Origin: Mycoplasma yeatsii
GTDB lineage: Bacteria > Bacillota_I > Bacilli_A > Mycoplasmatales > Mycoplasmataceae
DNA: 64,000 nt
Strand: one strand, 5' to 3'
Assembly: GCF_030815295.1 (NCBI RefSeq)
Contig: NZ_JAUSWP010000002.1
Position 1 is the stretch's first letter, and each line of letters opens with the position of its first letter. The position numbers were made by a program, and so were the translations under genes. The notes under the pieces are model-generated. The model searched no databases. It was not told where the DNA came from and was given only the letters and a program-made list of their open reading frames with translations. Positions 1 to 10,469 of the stretch are shown here, piece by piece.

Positions 1-48
1 TTTATTTTCTATTATTTGTGATAACAAAATGCAAATAAAACTAATTGA

Positions 49-159
49 TATAATTATTTATAGAGGAGCGATATAAAAAACATCTAGCTCGTCTCATTAA
101 TCGTCTATGAATTAGAACTTATAGTAACAATTATTTCATAGCAAGAAGGGAACAAAAAT
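49..159 (+). promoter_or_regulatory. Promoter and structured 5' leader of the GDPD gene
   Basis: A consensus -10 box TATAAT lies at 49-54, so transcription should start near 61 and leave an untranslated leader of about 98 nt. The leader can fold: CTATGAA (near 107-113) pairs with TTCATAG (near 134-141) around an A/T-rich loop, and AGGAGCGAT (64-72) can partly pair with ATCGTCT further on. An RBS-like AAGAAGGG (143-150) precedes the ATG at 160. I could not match it to a riboswitch class; the opening resembles an L-box start, but the leader is too short for a lysine riboswitch. Confidence 0.3.
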
Positions 160-870
160 ATGATTTTAGTAGCTCACCGTGGTTTTAGAGGACTATTTGG
201 AGAAAATAGGGTATTTGATTTTGAAAATGCATTAAAAATAACTAAAGCTGTTGAATTTGATATTCGTTTAACAAGAGATAATCAAGTAATTATTTTCCAC
301 GATCACAACTTTAAAAGAATTGGAAAATTAAACAGAACAGTTAAGTCAATGACTTATGATGAAATTAAACAAATTCCATACTTTAAAGAAAATCCTTTAT
401 GATTACCTCCATTATTTGAAGAATTTATGGATCAACATTTCGATCAATACGAAATGATAAACGTTGAAATTAAACCTGATAACTATACTAAAGAACAATT
501 AGATATCGTGTTTAAATCAATTGAAAAATACACAAATAAAGGAGTTGAAATAATTGTTTCATCATTCTCTCCTAATGTTTTAAATGAAATTTTAAAAAGA
601 AAAAATAATAACTACAAAACAGGATACTTATTTGAAAAAATGTCACAATTTGATATCGAATTAGGTAAAAAATTTGACTTTTTACACCCACCAATCAGTT
701 TATTGAAAAAAGCTAAAAATCAAGAACTATTCTTAAAATTAAATATCCCGTTAAATGTATGAACATTCAAAAAAATGAAGGATGTAGACAGACTACATTC
801 AATGTATAAAGACTTAATTAATGGATACATTTCAGATTATCCAGAACTATATCCAAGTAAAAATATGTAG
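160..870 (+). CDS. glpQ: Glycerophosphodiester phosphodiesterase (GDPD)
   Basis: Predicted 236-aa cytosolic enzyme that hydrolyses glycerophosphodiesters (such as glycerophosphocholine) to glycerol-3-phosphate and an alcohol. The GDPD fold signature is visible: HRG at residues 6-8, the metal-ligand pattern E32-x-D34, HD at 47-48, and E103-x-K105 on a later strand. One TGA at codon 81 is read as Trp. The start is the ATG 10 nt after AAGAAGGG. There is no signal peptide. An MFS permease gene follows; in M. pneumoniae a GlpQ and a glycerophosphocholine permease (GlpU) are neighbours, so these two may work together, which is inference. In mycoplasmas such enzymes feed glycerol metabolism and peroxide production. 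The family call is firm; the substrate is not shown. Confidence 0.88.
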
Positions 871-880
871 TTAATTTAAC

Positions 881-902
881 AACCGGTTATACTGGTTTTT
901 TA
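881..902 (+). terminator. Rho-independent terminator after GDPD
   Basis: AACCGGT and ACTGGTT form a 7-bp stem (one G-U pair) with a 3-nt loop, followed by a T run. Confidence 0.75.
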
Positions 903-985
903 TTAGCTAGTTATAGCAATATTTTTTAATTAAAATATTATAAAATAATTTTGTATATAAAAGATTTCTTAGTTAGGAGAAAATA

Positions 986-2566
986 ATGGAATTAAAAAAA
1001 CAATCGAAAAAGTCATTAATTATATTAATAGCTTTTTGAATTTTGGTTGGTGTTACTTCAACTATTATTTATGACCTTGAATGGTTCATACAAAAAGTTG
1101 TTCTTTTTAATGGGTGACTAAGCAATGACATTACAAAAAACAACACTATAAACATAGCGGGTATAGAACCTTTTAACTTTAGTTCTTTAGGTATAACTAA
1201 AATTCAAGATTTTTATCAAATATTAACTGACAAAAATGAAGCAAGTCAAGTATTCAAAATAGTTAGTCAATATTATGATCACAACATAAATCAAGCTTTC
1301 AAAATAGAAGGTATGTTATTTGCAGCAGCTGGATTGGGAGCTTCATTTATATCTGGTCCTTTATTAGTTTTTGCTATTACTAAAAGACAAAAATATAAAA
1401 TATTTGTTCTACCTATATTACTAGCATTAGCAATTTTTATGTTCTTTGTTATGCCTGTAATTTCAACACTTATATTATTAATAGCGGTATTTACTCCAGT
1501 GTTTGCATTCTTGTACTCATACAGAACTGCACTAGATCCATGAGCTACATCAATCGCTCGTAAAACAAATGTTAAGATTGCTTTTGTTCGTAACTTCTAT
1601 GCAATAGGAGGAACACTTGGATCTATTTGTATAACTCAAATGCTTTTCAAATTAAATTCATATCAAGATACATTAACTTGAAAAACTGCTTATCCATATT
1701 ATTTTGTTGGTGGATTTATAATATTATTAGCCGTTTTCTTAGCGTTCTTTATGCCAGATAATGCGTTTAGTGAATCACACGTAAATCAAGAAGATATAAG
1801 CGAGAAAAAATTCAAAGAAGTTAAAGAATCAAATGAATTAGACAAACAAATTACACTAAAACAAATTATTAAAAATAAAAATTTCATAGTTGGACTTATT
1901 GTATTTTTAATCTTAATTGGCGCTGTTCAAGCATTTAACTCAATTTGAATTAATACTGTTGAAAATTTAACTTCATCTACAAAAGAAGTTAATGCTCCAA
2001 ATCAATTAGGATTCCAAAAAGCATTCGCATTAGGACCTCAACTATTATTAACATTCTTAATTTTAAAAATAGTATCAAAAATTAGTTTAAGAAAATTCTT
2101 AATTTTAACTTCAATTCTATCTTCAATTAGTTTCTTTTTAATAGGAGTTGTTGTTTATATTGTTAAACCTGCTCACGTTACAATTAACAGTTTAATTGGT
2201 GGAATAGGTTATGCTGTTACTGGAACATTAGCTGTTGCTTTAGGTTATGAATTTGTTTCAAGAGTAACAACTCCTCACACAAGACCAGCAACATTTGTTG
2301 TATTTAACTCATTAACTTATGGTTTTGGAGGAATTATCTTTGTATTTATTAATTCATTTTTATCTCGTGTTACATTCTTTGGAATTGATAAAACAAATGG
2401 AATGTGAGTATGAATCATATGTGGTTTAGCAATGTTACTTACAGTATTTATATTAATATTTGCATTTAAAGAACCTAAGTTTATAACTAGAGAAATTGAT
2501 GATCATACATTCGATCAAAATAAACAAAAAAAACTATCAAATTTCAGTAAAAAATCTAATAAATAG
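986..2566 (+). CDS. MFS-type permease, possibly for glycerophosphodiesters
   Basis: A 526-aa polytopic membrane protein with about 12 hydrophobic segments, the first at residues 11-30. A hydrophilic stretch follows helix 1 (about 30-105) and another charged loop lies mid-protein (about 255-295, rich in E/K), splitting it into two halves as in major facilitator transporters. Several TGA codons are Trp. The start ATG at 986 follows AGGAGAAA. It lies 115 nt after the GDPD gene, with a terminator between, and 14 nt before the alpha/beta hydrolase gene. By analogy with the M. pneumoniae glpQ/glpU neighbourhood it could import glycerophosphodiesters, but the sequence alone does not fix the substrate; a sugar-phosphate or organic-ion substrate is equally possible. 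Confidence 0.7.
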
Positions 2567-2580
2567 AAAAGGTGTCTAGT

Positions 2581-3522
2581 ATGATTTCTTTATACATTTG
2601 AAAACAAGTAAAAGATCATATGTCTCAAAAAGTAACTTATCAAGATTCAATTAATTTTGAAACTAGAATTGCTAGTGAAAATGGTTATAATTTCGATCAC
2701 TTAGATTTAACTGGATTTGAAAAAGAATACAAAACTATTCAAACAAGATTTGGTGATTTAAAAATTTTCAAACACGGTAATGGTGATAAAGTTGTCATTT
2801 ATTGTCACGGTATTTTATCTAACAATCGTAATGCAATTAAACTTTTAGATTATTTCATACCTAGAGGTTATACAGTTATTGCTTATGATAATTTTGGTTG
2901 AGGTGAATCTGAAAAATTTGGAAAATGTACTTTAGGAGTCAAAGAAGCAGATCTATTAAAAGATGTTATTGATTTTGTTAAAACCGATTTAAAACCTGAA
3001 CAATTAATTGTTTATGGTGAATCAATGGGTGGTGGAACTGTTTATAGTTATCTACATAAATATTCAAATCAAAATATTGATAAATTTGTTGTTGATGCTG
3101 GATATAATTCATTTTTTGACAACGTTCAAAAATTAGCGTTTGATAGAGTTAGCTATGGTGTTTATTTAACTTATTTATTACTTCCATTATTATTTAAAAT
3201 TTCAAAATGACCAATTAAAAAATTTAACAAATTAGAAGATTTTAAACAATGAGATAATGTGTTACACATTCACTCAAAAACTGATGATCTAGTTTCATTC
3301 AAACATACTAAAAAGTTTATGAAAAATCTAAAAAACACTCATGTTTATGAAACAAAAACTCGTCACTGTTTAGGAATCTATTATGCTAGAGAAGAACATT
3401 ATAAAGTATTAGATACTTGATTAGATGTTAAGAAAAATAAAGAATCAAATAAAAAAGCTTCAACAAAATCTACAACTAAGAAATTAAGTTCAACTAAATC
3501 AAAATCAACTACTAAAAAATAA
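2581..3522 (+). CDS. Alpha/beta hydrolase family protein
   Basis: A 313-aa protein with the alpha/beta hydrolase core: HG oxyanion motif at residues 76-77, nucleophile elbow GESMGG at 146-151 (Ser148), a candidate acid in HSKTDD, and catalytic His in the TRHCLG motif near the C-terminus. These are the marks of a serine esterase/lipase-like enzyme; the substrate is unknown. The C-terminal tail (about residues 285-313) is low-complexity K/S/T and may be a surface or nucleic-acid contact. The gene starts 14 nt after the MFS stop, preceded by AAAAGGTG, so the two are probably cotranscribed. A second, distant paralog lies at 59488-60633. A similar protein could be an acyl-glycerol lipase serving membrane lipid scavenging, which is inference. 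Confidence 0.8.
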
Positions 3523-3535
3523 TAATTAAAAAAAG

Positions 3536-3690
3536 TTTCCCACTTTAAGCATAAAAATAACAGTTTAAACTTATAAAGTTAACTGTTATTTTCTTATAAA
3601 TAACCTTGATCATTTTTGTTTGATAATTTTGTTTTCTATACCTTTCCCACTTTAAGCATAAAAATAATTCTTTCCCACTTAAGCATAAAA
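3536..3690 (+). repeat. Three copies of a dispersed 20-nt element
   Basis: TTTCCCACTT(T)AAGCATAAA occurs at 3536-3555, 3643-3662 and 3671-3690. Further copies are at 44269-44288 and 45862-45881. The first copy runs directly into a hairpin (3557-3590). See the findings. Confidence 0.85.
3557..3595 (+). terminator. Terminator-like hairpin after the alpha/beta hydrolase
   Basis: AATAACAGTT (3557-3566) pairs with AACTGTTATT (3581-3590), and a T-rich stretch follows. It is fused to the dispersed 20-nt element. Confidence 0.6.
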
Positions 3691-3748
3691 TTCATATAGA
3701 ATTAATAAAGTATTATTTTTGATTTTCAATAAATCTTAGGAGGTTAAT

Positions 3749-4342
3749 GTGTTTAAAAAAAGATTTTCAATAATAAGTTATTTATCAATGTTTAAAGATC
3801 TTAACTATCTAACAACAACAGCTTTAATAACTGCGTTATTAATAGCTTTAGCTTCAACAACTTCAATGATTAATTTAGGAGTAGCTAAATTTCAAGTTGC
3901 AGATGGTGTATTTTTAAGTTTAGCCTGTTTTATTCCTGGTCCTATGATGGCTGTTAGTGGAACTTTATATGCTATGATATTTGACATAATTTCAGGTGGA
4001 GTGATGTTTGTTCCAGCCTCATTAGTTATTCATTTAATTATGTTTATTTTAGTAAAATTATTAATTAAAAAACTTCCATTTTTCTTAGTTATTACAATTG
4101 CTGAATTACCTGTATTTTTATACATCTTATACGGATTTACTATTACATGATTTAATCAAGGTTTATCAACAGCAAAAACAGAAGCAATAAAATCTCTAAT
4201 TACTGATGTTATTCAATATGGAATCTCTGTTGGATCAGGAATTGTATTATGTATAGCTTTTTCAAGTAAAAGTATGTCTAAGATATTTGAAACTATTACT
4301 CCGAACAATGATTTTGATAGCAAAAAAGAGAATAGACTTTAA
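3749..4342 (+). CDS. ECF transporter S component-like membrane protein
   Basis: A 197-aa integral membrane protein with about six hydrophobic segments. The layout resembles the substrate-binding S component of energy-coupling factor vitamin importers: a central stretch with FIPGPMMAVSG and a following FDIISGG loop, much as in ECF-S proteins. The start is a GTG at 3749 with an excellent AGGAGG 5 nt upstream; the ATG at 3747 is out of frame. No ecfA/ecfT genes are nearby, so it would share the cell's common energising module. The substrate cannot be read from the sequence. No riboswitch that I recognise precedes it. Family assignment is moderate. Confidence 0.55.
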
Positions 4343-4360
4343 AAGGTTATTCTCTTTTTT
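4324..4360 (+). terminator. Terminator after the ECF-S-like gene
   Basis: AAAAGAGAATA (4324-4334) pairs with TATTCTCTTTT (4348-4358), then T's. The stem overlaps the end of the coding sequence. Confidence 0.8.
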
Positions 4361-4406
4361 ATAAGTAATTATTTATTTTTTTATTATTGTAAATATATTT
4401 AGTGTT

Positions 4407-4697
4407 TCTACCACTCTGGTAGATTATTACTGGAAAACCGGTAGATAAAAGACAAAACCGGTAGATAATTAACACGAAACTGGTAGAAAACACACCAAAA
4501 CAGCATAATAATGGTAGAAAAAATCGAAAACCGGTAGATTATTACTCCATAACCGGTAGATAATTAACACGAAACCGGTAGAAAACACACTAAAATGGTA
4601 GAAAACCAATGAAATACCGGTAGAAAACAAGGAATATTGGTAGATAACAGGTAGAAAAAAGATAAAACCGGTAGATTATTACTGCATAACCGGTAGA
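4407..4697 (+). repeat. Phased GGTAGA direct-repeat array (14 copies)
   Basis: GGTAGA occurs 14 times in one orientation, starting at 4418, 4440, 4460, 4482, 4513, 4533, 4555, 4577, 4597, 4619, 4639, 4650, 4670 and 4692. Most copies are preceded by CC or T and followed by TAA, TTA or AAA. Intervals are 20 or 22 nt, with one of 31 and one of 11. The first copy is half of the palindrome TCTACCA-CTC-TGGTAGA (4407-4423). The array fills the gap between the ECF-S-like gene and the membrane-protein gene at 4824. Confidence 0.95.
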
Positions 4698-4790
4698 TAA
4701 TATTACATAATAATTAAAGTAATAGAATATAAAGACTCACAAATAAAACACAAAAAGCAAACTGATAAAAAATATACTTAATTTATACTT

Positions 4791-4796
4791 TATAAT
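4791..4796 (+). promoter_or_regulatory. -10 box for the gene at 4824
   Basis: Perfect TATAAT 27 nt upstream of the ATG; no clear -35 box. It lies about 95 nt downstream of the last GGTAGA repeat. A strong ribosome site (GGGAGG) is at 4813-4818. Confidence 0.45.
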
Positions 4797-4823
4797 CTTA
4801 AAGAAAGGTTAAGGGAGGTTTGT

Positions 4824-5621
4824 ATGAAAAATATTATAGAAGATATTAAAAATAATCCTAAAAAATATCTAATTAAAGTAATATGTTTAATTTTAGGATT
4901 TTATATTTTTTCACTATCAATTGCTTTATATGCTGTAACTAGCGTTGGAGCAAGTCAAGTTGATTTTACTAACTTTGCTATTTTAGGTATTTTTAACAAA
5001 TGACAAAATAAAGATTCTGGTATTGTAGAATTATCACAATATAAAATAGCATTGACTGCTTTATATTTATTTTTAATGATTTTATCAGGTGTATTTTTAT
5101 CAGTTTCTATTATTAAAAAATATAAAGTTGAGAAAAATAAAAAATTATGAATAGAATTAGTTGTATTAATAGTTTTAGATTTAATAGTTATTTTCATTAT
5201 GCCATATCTTATTGATGGTCAGATTGCTATGTTTGAAAAAATAGGATACAACGAATGAATGCTTAGTCAAAAAACACAGTATCAATTTAGAACAATATTC
5301 TTTTTAATTGCTTATATGTTATATATTTTAGGATTAACATTTTGAGTTCACTCAGGATGACTAATTAGTCCTTATAATTCAATTAATAATAGTTTTATGA
5401 AAATGACAAAATTACCATTTAATACTTCAAGAGTTTTAATGGATATTTTAATTTTCTTACCAGGAGTTGTTATACTTTTAGTTAACCCTGTAAGTTGATC
5501 ATTAAAAGGACAATTCTTATTAAATTACTTAAATATAGGAACAGTTATCTTTGTTTTTGCTACTGGTCCATTACTAGGAAAAACATTGAATATATTAAAT
5601 AAAATAACAAAAATTTATTAA
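4824..5621 (+). CDS. YczE-like polytopic membrane protein, function unknown
   Basis: A 265-aa membrane protein with six or seven hydrophobic segments (near residues 18-40, 70-90, 110-130, 155-175, 210-235 and 235-255). The opening ILGFYIFSLSIALY...VGAS resembles YczE/YyaS-type membrane proteins of Firmicutes, whose biochemical role is not established. The start is the ATG 6 nt after GGGAGG. It is a single-gene unit, with the GGTAGA array upstream and a terminator directly after. If the array is an operator it would control this gene, unless the array is a relic of a lost gene. I see no catalytic motif. Confidence 0.5.
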
Positions 5622-5628
5622 TTTATTT

Positions 5629-5652
5629 TAAAACGGTTTATCCGTTTTTTTA
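5629..5652 (+). terminator. Terminator after the YczE-like gene
   Basis: AAAACGG and CCGTTTT pair around a TTTAT loop, followed by T's. Confidence 0.75.
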
Positions 5653-5715
5653 TTTAGTTGAAGTGTTAAATTTATAATATAATTAAAATATTAATTGACT
5701 ATTAAGGAGTACTTT

Positions 5716-6984
5716 ATGTTAGATATAAATTATATTGAACAAAATTATGAACAAGTTGTTGAAAGATTAAATATGCGTAATCAACAAGACTATTCATCAG
5801 ATTTAAAATTCGTAATTGAAAAAAATAAAAAAAGAAAAGAATTATTATTAAAAGTAGAAAAAATTAAAGCAGAAAAAAACCAATTATCTAAACAAGTTGG
5901 AGTTTTAGTTCGTGAAAAAAAACAAGACGAAGCTGAACAAATTAAACAACAAGTATCTAAAATGAACTCTGAAATTCAAGTGTTAGATGATGAATTAAAA
6001 ATAACTAATGAAGAAATGATTACAAAACTACAATACATTCCAAACTTACCACATAAAGATATAACTTTTGGAAAAGATGATAATGATAATGTAGAAATTA
6101 GAAAATCAAAACATACAAAATTAGTTCAACACAATACTCCACACTGAGAAATTGCAACAAAATTAGGATTAATTGATTTTGAAAGAGGTACAAAATTAAG
6201 TGGTTCAAGATTTTTAATTTATACTGGATTAGGATCAAAATTAGTTAGAGCAATTGCAGATATTTTATTATCAAGACATGAAAAATTTGGTTATAAAGAA
6301 ATTTTCTGTCCTTTAATTGTTAATACTGAAATAATGAAAGGAACAGGACAATTACCAAAATTTGCTGATGATATGTATAAAGCTGGAGATCAATGATTAA
6401 TTCCAACAAGTGAAGTTCCTTTAACAAATCTACATGCTGGTGAAATTCTTTCAAGTGATGCTCTACCTTTAAAATATACTGGATTTACTCAATGTTTTAG
6501 ACAAGAAGCAGGAAGTGCTGGACGTGATACTAAAGGTATGATTAGATTGCATCAATTTAATAAAGTTGAATTAGTTAAAATAGTTCATCCAGATCAATCT
6601 ATGAACGAATTAGAATTATTAGTAACTGACGCTGAAGATGTTTTAAACATGTTTGAATTACCTTATAGAGTCGTTGAATTATGTAGTGGTGATATTGGAT
6701 TTAGTGCAACTAAAACTTATGATTTAGAAGTGTGATTCCCTGAACAAAATAAATATCGTGAAATATCATCTTGTTCAAACTGTTGAGATTTCCAAGCTAG
6801 AAGAATGCAAACAAGATTTAGAGATGTTGATGGTGAAGTTAAATTAGTTCACACATTAAACGGAAGTGGAGTTGCGATAGATAGATTAATCGCTGCACTT
6901 TTAGAAAACTGATGAGATGGAGAAAAATTAATATTACCTCCAGTATTAAGACCTTACTTTAATAACCAAGAATACATTAAATAA
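5716..6984 (+). CDS. serS: Seryl-tRNA synthetase
   Basis: A 422-aa class II aminoacyl-tRNA synthetase that charges tRNA-Ser with serine. The first 110 residues are a long K/E-rich antiparallel coiled coil, the tRNA-binding arm of SerRS. The catalytic core shows motif 2 (FRQEAGSAGRDTKG) and motif 3 (GSGVAIDRLIAALLEN). The length matches the usual 420-430 aa. The start ATG at 5716 follows AAGGAG; an in-frame upstream start is less likely because the RBS spacing fits this ATG. It is flanked by terminators on both sides, so it is a monocistronic housekeeping gene. I see no T-box leader. Confidence 0.97.
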
Positions 6985-6986
6985 TT

Positions 6987-7008
6987 AAGTAGCTTGCTAC
7001 TTTTTTAT
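6987..7008 (+). terminator. Terminator after serS
   Basis: AAGTAGC-TT-GCTACTT followed by TTTTTT. Confidence 0.85.
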
Positions 7009-7075
7009 TTTTAAGAAAAATGTGTTTTTATAATATATTATTAATATTGTATTAACTTAACTTCAGGAGAAATTT

Positions 7076-7687
7076 ATGAGAAAAAAAGAGTATCAAAAAG
7101 AACCTACATTTTGAAATATTTTTCTTTTTATAATGTTGATCACTTTTGTTGGTTTTGGTGGAGGTAACGCTATGATGCCCGTTATCAAACGTTATGCTGT
7201 TGATAAATATAAGTGATTAGACGAAGATGAATTTCATCACAATGTAGTTTTAACAAATATGCTACCAGGACCCGCTGCAATTCAAACTACAGCTTATATA
7301 GCTTTTAGAACTTTAAGTAAGTTTAAGGCTTATTTAGTAGTTAGTTTAGCTTCAATGCCGCACATTATTTTAGCAGTAGGTCTTATTTTTGCATTCAATA
7401 AAATACCAGGTCAATACTTAATTGCTGTTCAAACTGGAGTTTTAGTAGCAATAACAGGAGCATTAATTGGTTTTGGATGAAACTATTTTAAAAAAGGTAT
7501 TAAAGTTATGAAACTAAGTCTATGAATGATTTTATTTTTAGTTAGTTTATCATTTTCTTTATTTGTTCCAACTCCGTATAATGTTCCAGTATTGGTTATG
7601 GTTTTAGTTATAGCTATTTATTCAACAATCTTTATAGTTAAAGCTAAAAGAACAAGAAAATCAACACCTAGAAAGGATGTAAAATAA
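7076..7687 (+). CDS. Chromate transporter, first half
   Basis: A 203-aa membrane protein of the CHR family. It carries the hallmark FVGFGGGNAMMP near the N-terminus and the TNMLPGPAAIQTTAYIAF motif typical of CHR domains. Short-chain CHR proteins occur as adjacent pairs that together equal one long two-domain transporter. That arrangement is seen here: the stop overlaps the start of the next CHR gene by one base (TAATG). The start ATG at 7076 follows CAGGAGA. The natural role in a mycoplasma is uncertain; many ChrA-family members are probably general anion transporters rather than chromate exporters. Confidence 0.88.
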
Positions 7688-8364
7688 TGACTGCTTTTAT
7701 CGCGTTTTTTGTATCCTTATTATTACTTATTTTTGTTTCACTATCAGTGTTTGGTGGTGGACAAGTTTTCATGCCTATATTTGTTTGAATGTGAAAATCA
7801 TTAGAAAGTTGATTTGGAATTAATATTCCAGAAGATTTTATTAATACAGTTTTTGCAGTTTCTAATTCAACTCCAGGTATTCTAAGTCCTAAGTTTGCCG
7901 CTATTACTGGATATATGGTTGCTCAAGGTCAATGATGAGGATTTATTGCAATGATCTTTACATATTTAGCATTTGTATTACCTGCTATTTTTATGATGAT
8001 GATTGCTTTAAAATATTCTAAAAAATTTCATCAATCAAGTTTTTTTAAATCATTAATTAATATTATGAATCCTGTTGTTAGCGGAATTATTATTGCTTTA
8101 GCTATTGAAATATTTTTAGGTTGCATGTTTCCTTATTTAATTTTTAATAAATCAGCAAGTGAATATTTAGGAATTATAGATGCTTCAAAAGCCACACCTA
8201 ATATGAAATTCTTTAGTGGATGAAGATTAATTGCTTTATATTGTTATGTTCCAATAGGAGTTATTGTAAGCTTTTATTTATATCTTAAAAAAATACCAAT
8301 ATTTGGATTGATATTTGCAAACATAATAATAAGTTTAATATTATTTGAACCTTGATTAGCTTAA
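7687..8364 (+). CDS. Chromate transporter, second half
   Basis: A 225-aa membrane protein and partner of the preceding gene. It has the second CHR-domain signature SLSVFGGGQVFMP at the N-terminus and SNSTPGILSPKFAAITGYM in place of the PGPxxQ motif of the first half. About six hydrophobic segments follow. The ATG shares its A with the upstream TAA, so translation is coupled and stoichiometric assembly of the two halves is likely. A strong terminator (8371-8394) ends the operon. Confidence 0.88.
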
Positions 8365-8370
8365 ATTTTA

Positions 8371-8394
8371 AAGATGCTTTAAAGCATCTTTTTT
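8371..8394 (+). terminator. Terminator after the chromate transporter operon
   Basis: Perfect 10-bp palindromic stem AAGATGCTTT/AAAGCATCTT followed by T's. Confidence 0.9.
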
Positions 8395-8530
8395 AGTATT
8401 TATTTATAAATAAAAACGAACGTGTAGTTGGAAAATTACACAATTCTAAAAATTGAAAAATATTCAATAAATGTGATAATTATTTTAAAGAATTTTTATT
8501 AATAACCATTTAAGAGAAAGGGATAACAGT

Positions 8531-10459
8531 ATGAATTCAGATGTAAATTTAAAACCATTTTTAAAAGAAATAAATGTTGAATATGATGCAAAAAATATTA
8601 TCGATTACACAGAAAACAGAGGATATAAAATTCAAACAGATAGTGGTGAAGAAATTGCTGTTTTTGTATGGCCTACAAAAGAAGAAATCCATGATACTGA
8701 AGGCAATGAAGAAAAACTAATGGCACAGGCATGAGCTGAATTTTATGAATATTGCAACAATAATGAAATAAAATTTTTCTCAATAATGCTAGACGAATCA
8801 GAAGATAAGTATTTTTATGATTTAAATACAGTCAAATTAAAAAAAGATCACAATTTTACTTTCGATACAATCGATTTAATTTTTAGAGCTAATGAATGAT
8901 ATTTTAAAAAACGCAAAAGTAGTAGTTATATGAGCAGATTAGAAAAAATCTTTAACAACTATCAAAAATTTAAAAAGAAAGAAAAAATACATAATAAACA
9001 AGAAAAAATTTATGAGGGAGGAAAAGCGTGCATCTCTCTTACAGTTGTAGATAAAAATCGTTTTATTGAATATGCTAAAAGTAAATCACAACAATTTTAT
9101 AAGAGTAAATATACATGATCTGAAGTGGCAAATATTTTAAACAAAGAAGAATCAGAGGATATAAAGGAAAAATACAAACAATATTTAACAACTGAGGTAC
9201 AAAGTAAAAAAAGTGATAATAATTTAAGTGAAAGCACAGTTGGAGATTATGTTGATGCGTTGAGTGGTAATATTTTAAACTATTTACTAAGAAAGACTAA
9301 TGTTAATAAAATTAGTATTTATACAATTGATAATAAAAAAGATTTTGAAGTTGTAAAAACTAAAATAATAGAAAATGTATCATTTAAATTTCTAGGATGA
9401 AATGACCTATACACTTCATTGCAACACTATGAAAACTTTTTGGAAAAAAATCAATCTACAGATTTGAAAAAACTTAATATATCTCACCAAATAATTTACT
9501 TCGGTGCTCCTGGAACTGGTAAAAGTTATGAACTTAATAAATTAGTAAAAGATAACTTTAAAGAAAACTATGAACGTGTAACATTCCACCCAAGTTATAT
9601 GTATGGTCATTTTGTAGGAGCATTTAAACCTTTTACTAAAAATGAAACTATAACTTATAAATATGTTCCTGGAATATTAATAAAACAACTAATAAAAGCA
9701 TATGAAAAACCTAATGAAAATTTTGCATTAGTTATTGAAGAAATTAACCGAGCAAATGTTTCAGCTGTTTTTGGAGATATTTTCCAATTACTAGATAGAG
9801 ATGAAAATGGAGATAGTCAATACTTAATATCAACATCAGAAGAATTACAACAATACTTACAAGAAAATATTAATCAATCTAAACTAGAACAAGAAGTAAA
9901 AGATAAATTAAAACCAAAATTTGAAAAATTATACTTACCAAAAAACTTCTACATATTAGCAACAATGAACAGTGCTGATCAAGGTGTAATGCCTTTAGAT
10001 AGTGCATTTAAAAGAAGATGAGAATTTAAATATTTATCTATTGATAAAGCTAGTGATGAGAATAAAGAAGAGTTTAATAATTACGAGTTTGAAGTAAATT
10101 CCAAAATATATAAATGAAATGAATTTAGAACAGCACTAAATGATGAACTTTCAAAATTACATATATCAGAAGATAAACTAATTGGACCTTATTTTATATC
10201 TTCAAAAATTTTAAAAGAATCTAAATCCAATCCTGAAAAACTTACTGAAGTCATAAAAGATAAAGTTTTAATGTATCTATATGATGATGTAGCAAGAGCT
10301 CATAGATCAGAACTTTTCAGAGAAGGAACATACAAAACATATTCTAAACTTTGTGAAGAATTCAATAAAGATTGTTTAGGATTGTTCAGACACACTTTAG
10401 TTCTTAAGGATATTAGAGAAAAAACAAAAGAAGAAAATAAAGAAGAAAATAAAGAATAA
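8531..10459 (+). CDS. McrB-type AAA+ GTPase/ATPase of a restriction system
   Basis: A 642-aa protein. The N-terminal ~320 residues are a divergent DNA-recognition-like region. The AAA+ motor of the McrB clade follows: Walker A GAPGTGKS at 325-332, Walker B LVIEEINRAN near 399-408 (the McrB EEINRAN signature), sensor-1 ATMNSADQG near 477, and the arginine finger in FKRRW. McrB-type motors power DNA translocation for a partner nuclease, encoded here 10 nt downstream. The C-terminus is a charged K/E repeat (KEENKEENKE). One Trp near residue 47 uses rare TGG. The ATG at 8531 follows AGAGAAAGGG. An imperfect inverted repeat (GTGTA...TACAC, 8422-8441) upstream might be an operator. In LlaJI this gene type is called R1. 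Confidence 0.85.
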
Positions 10460-10469
10460 AAATCAAGCC

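Noticed and set aside
61..159. Lysine riboswitch
   Set aside because: The opening AGAGGAGCG looks like an L-box start, but the leader is about 98 nt, far short of the usual ~170 nt, and the conserved five-way core is missing.
4407..4697. CRISPR array
   Set aside because: The repeat unit is only 6-10 nt, spacers are about 12-16 nt and partly repeated, and there are no cas genes in the window.
4955..5197. Minus-strand gene inside the YczE-like gene
   Set aside because: The plus-strand frame has an SD, terminator and clear membrane helices; the antisense frame has none of these.
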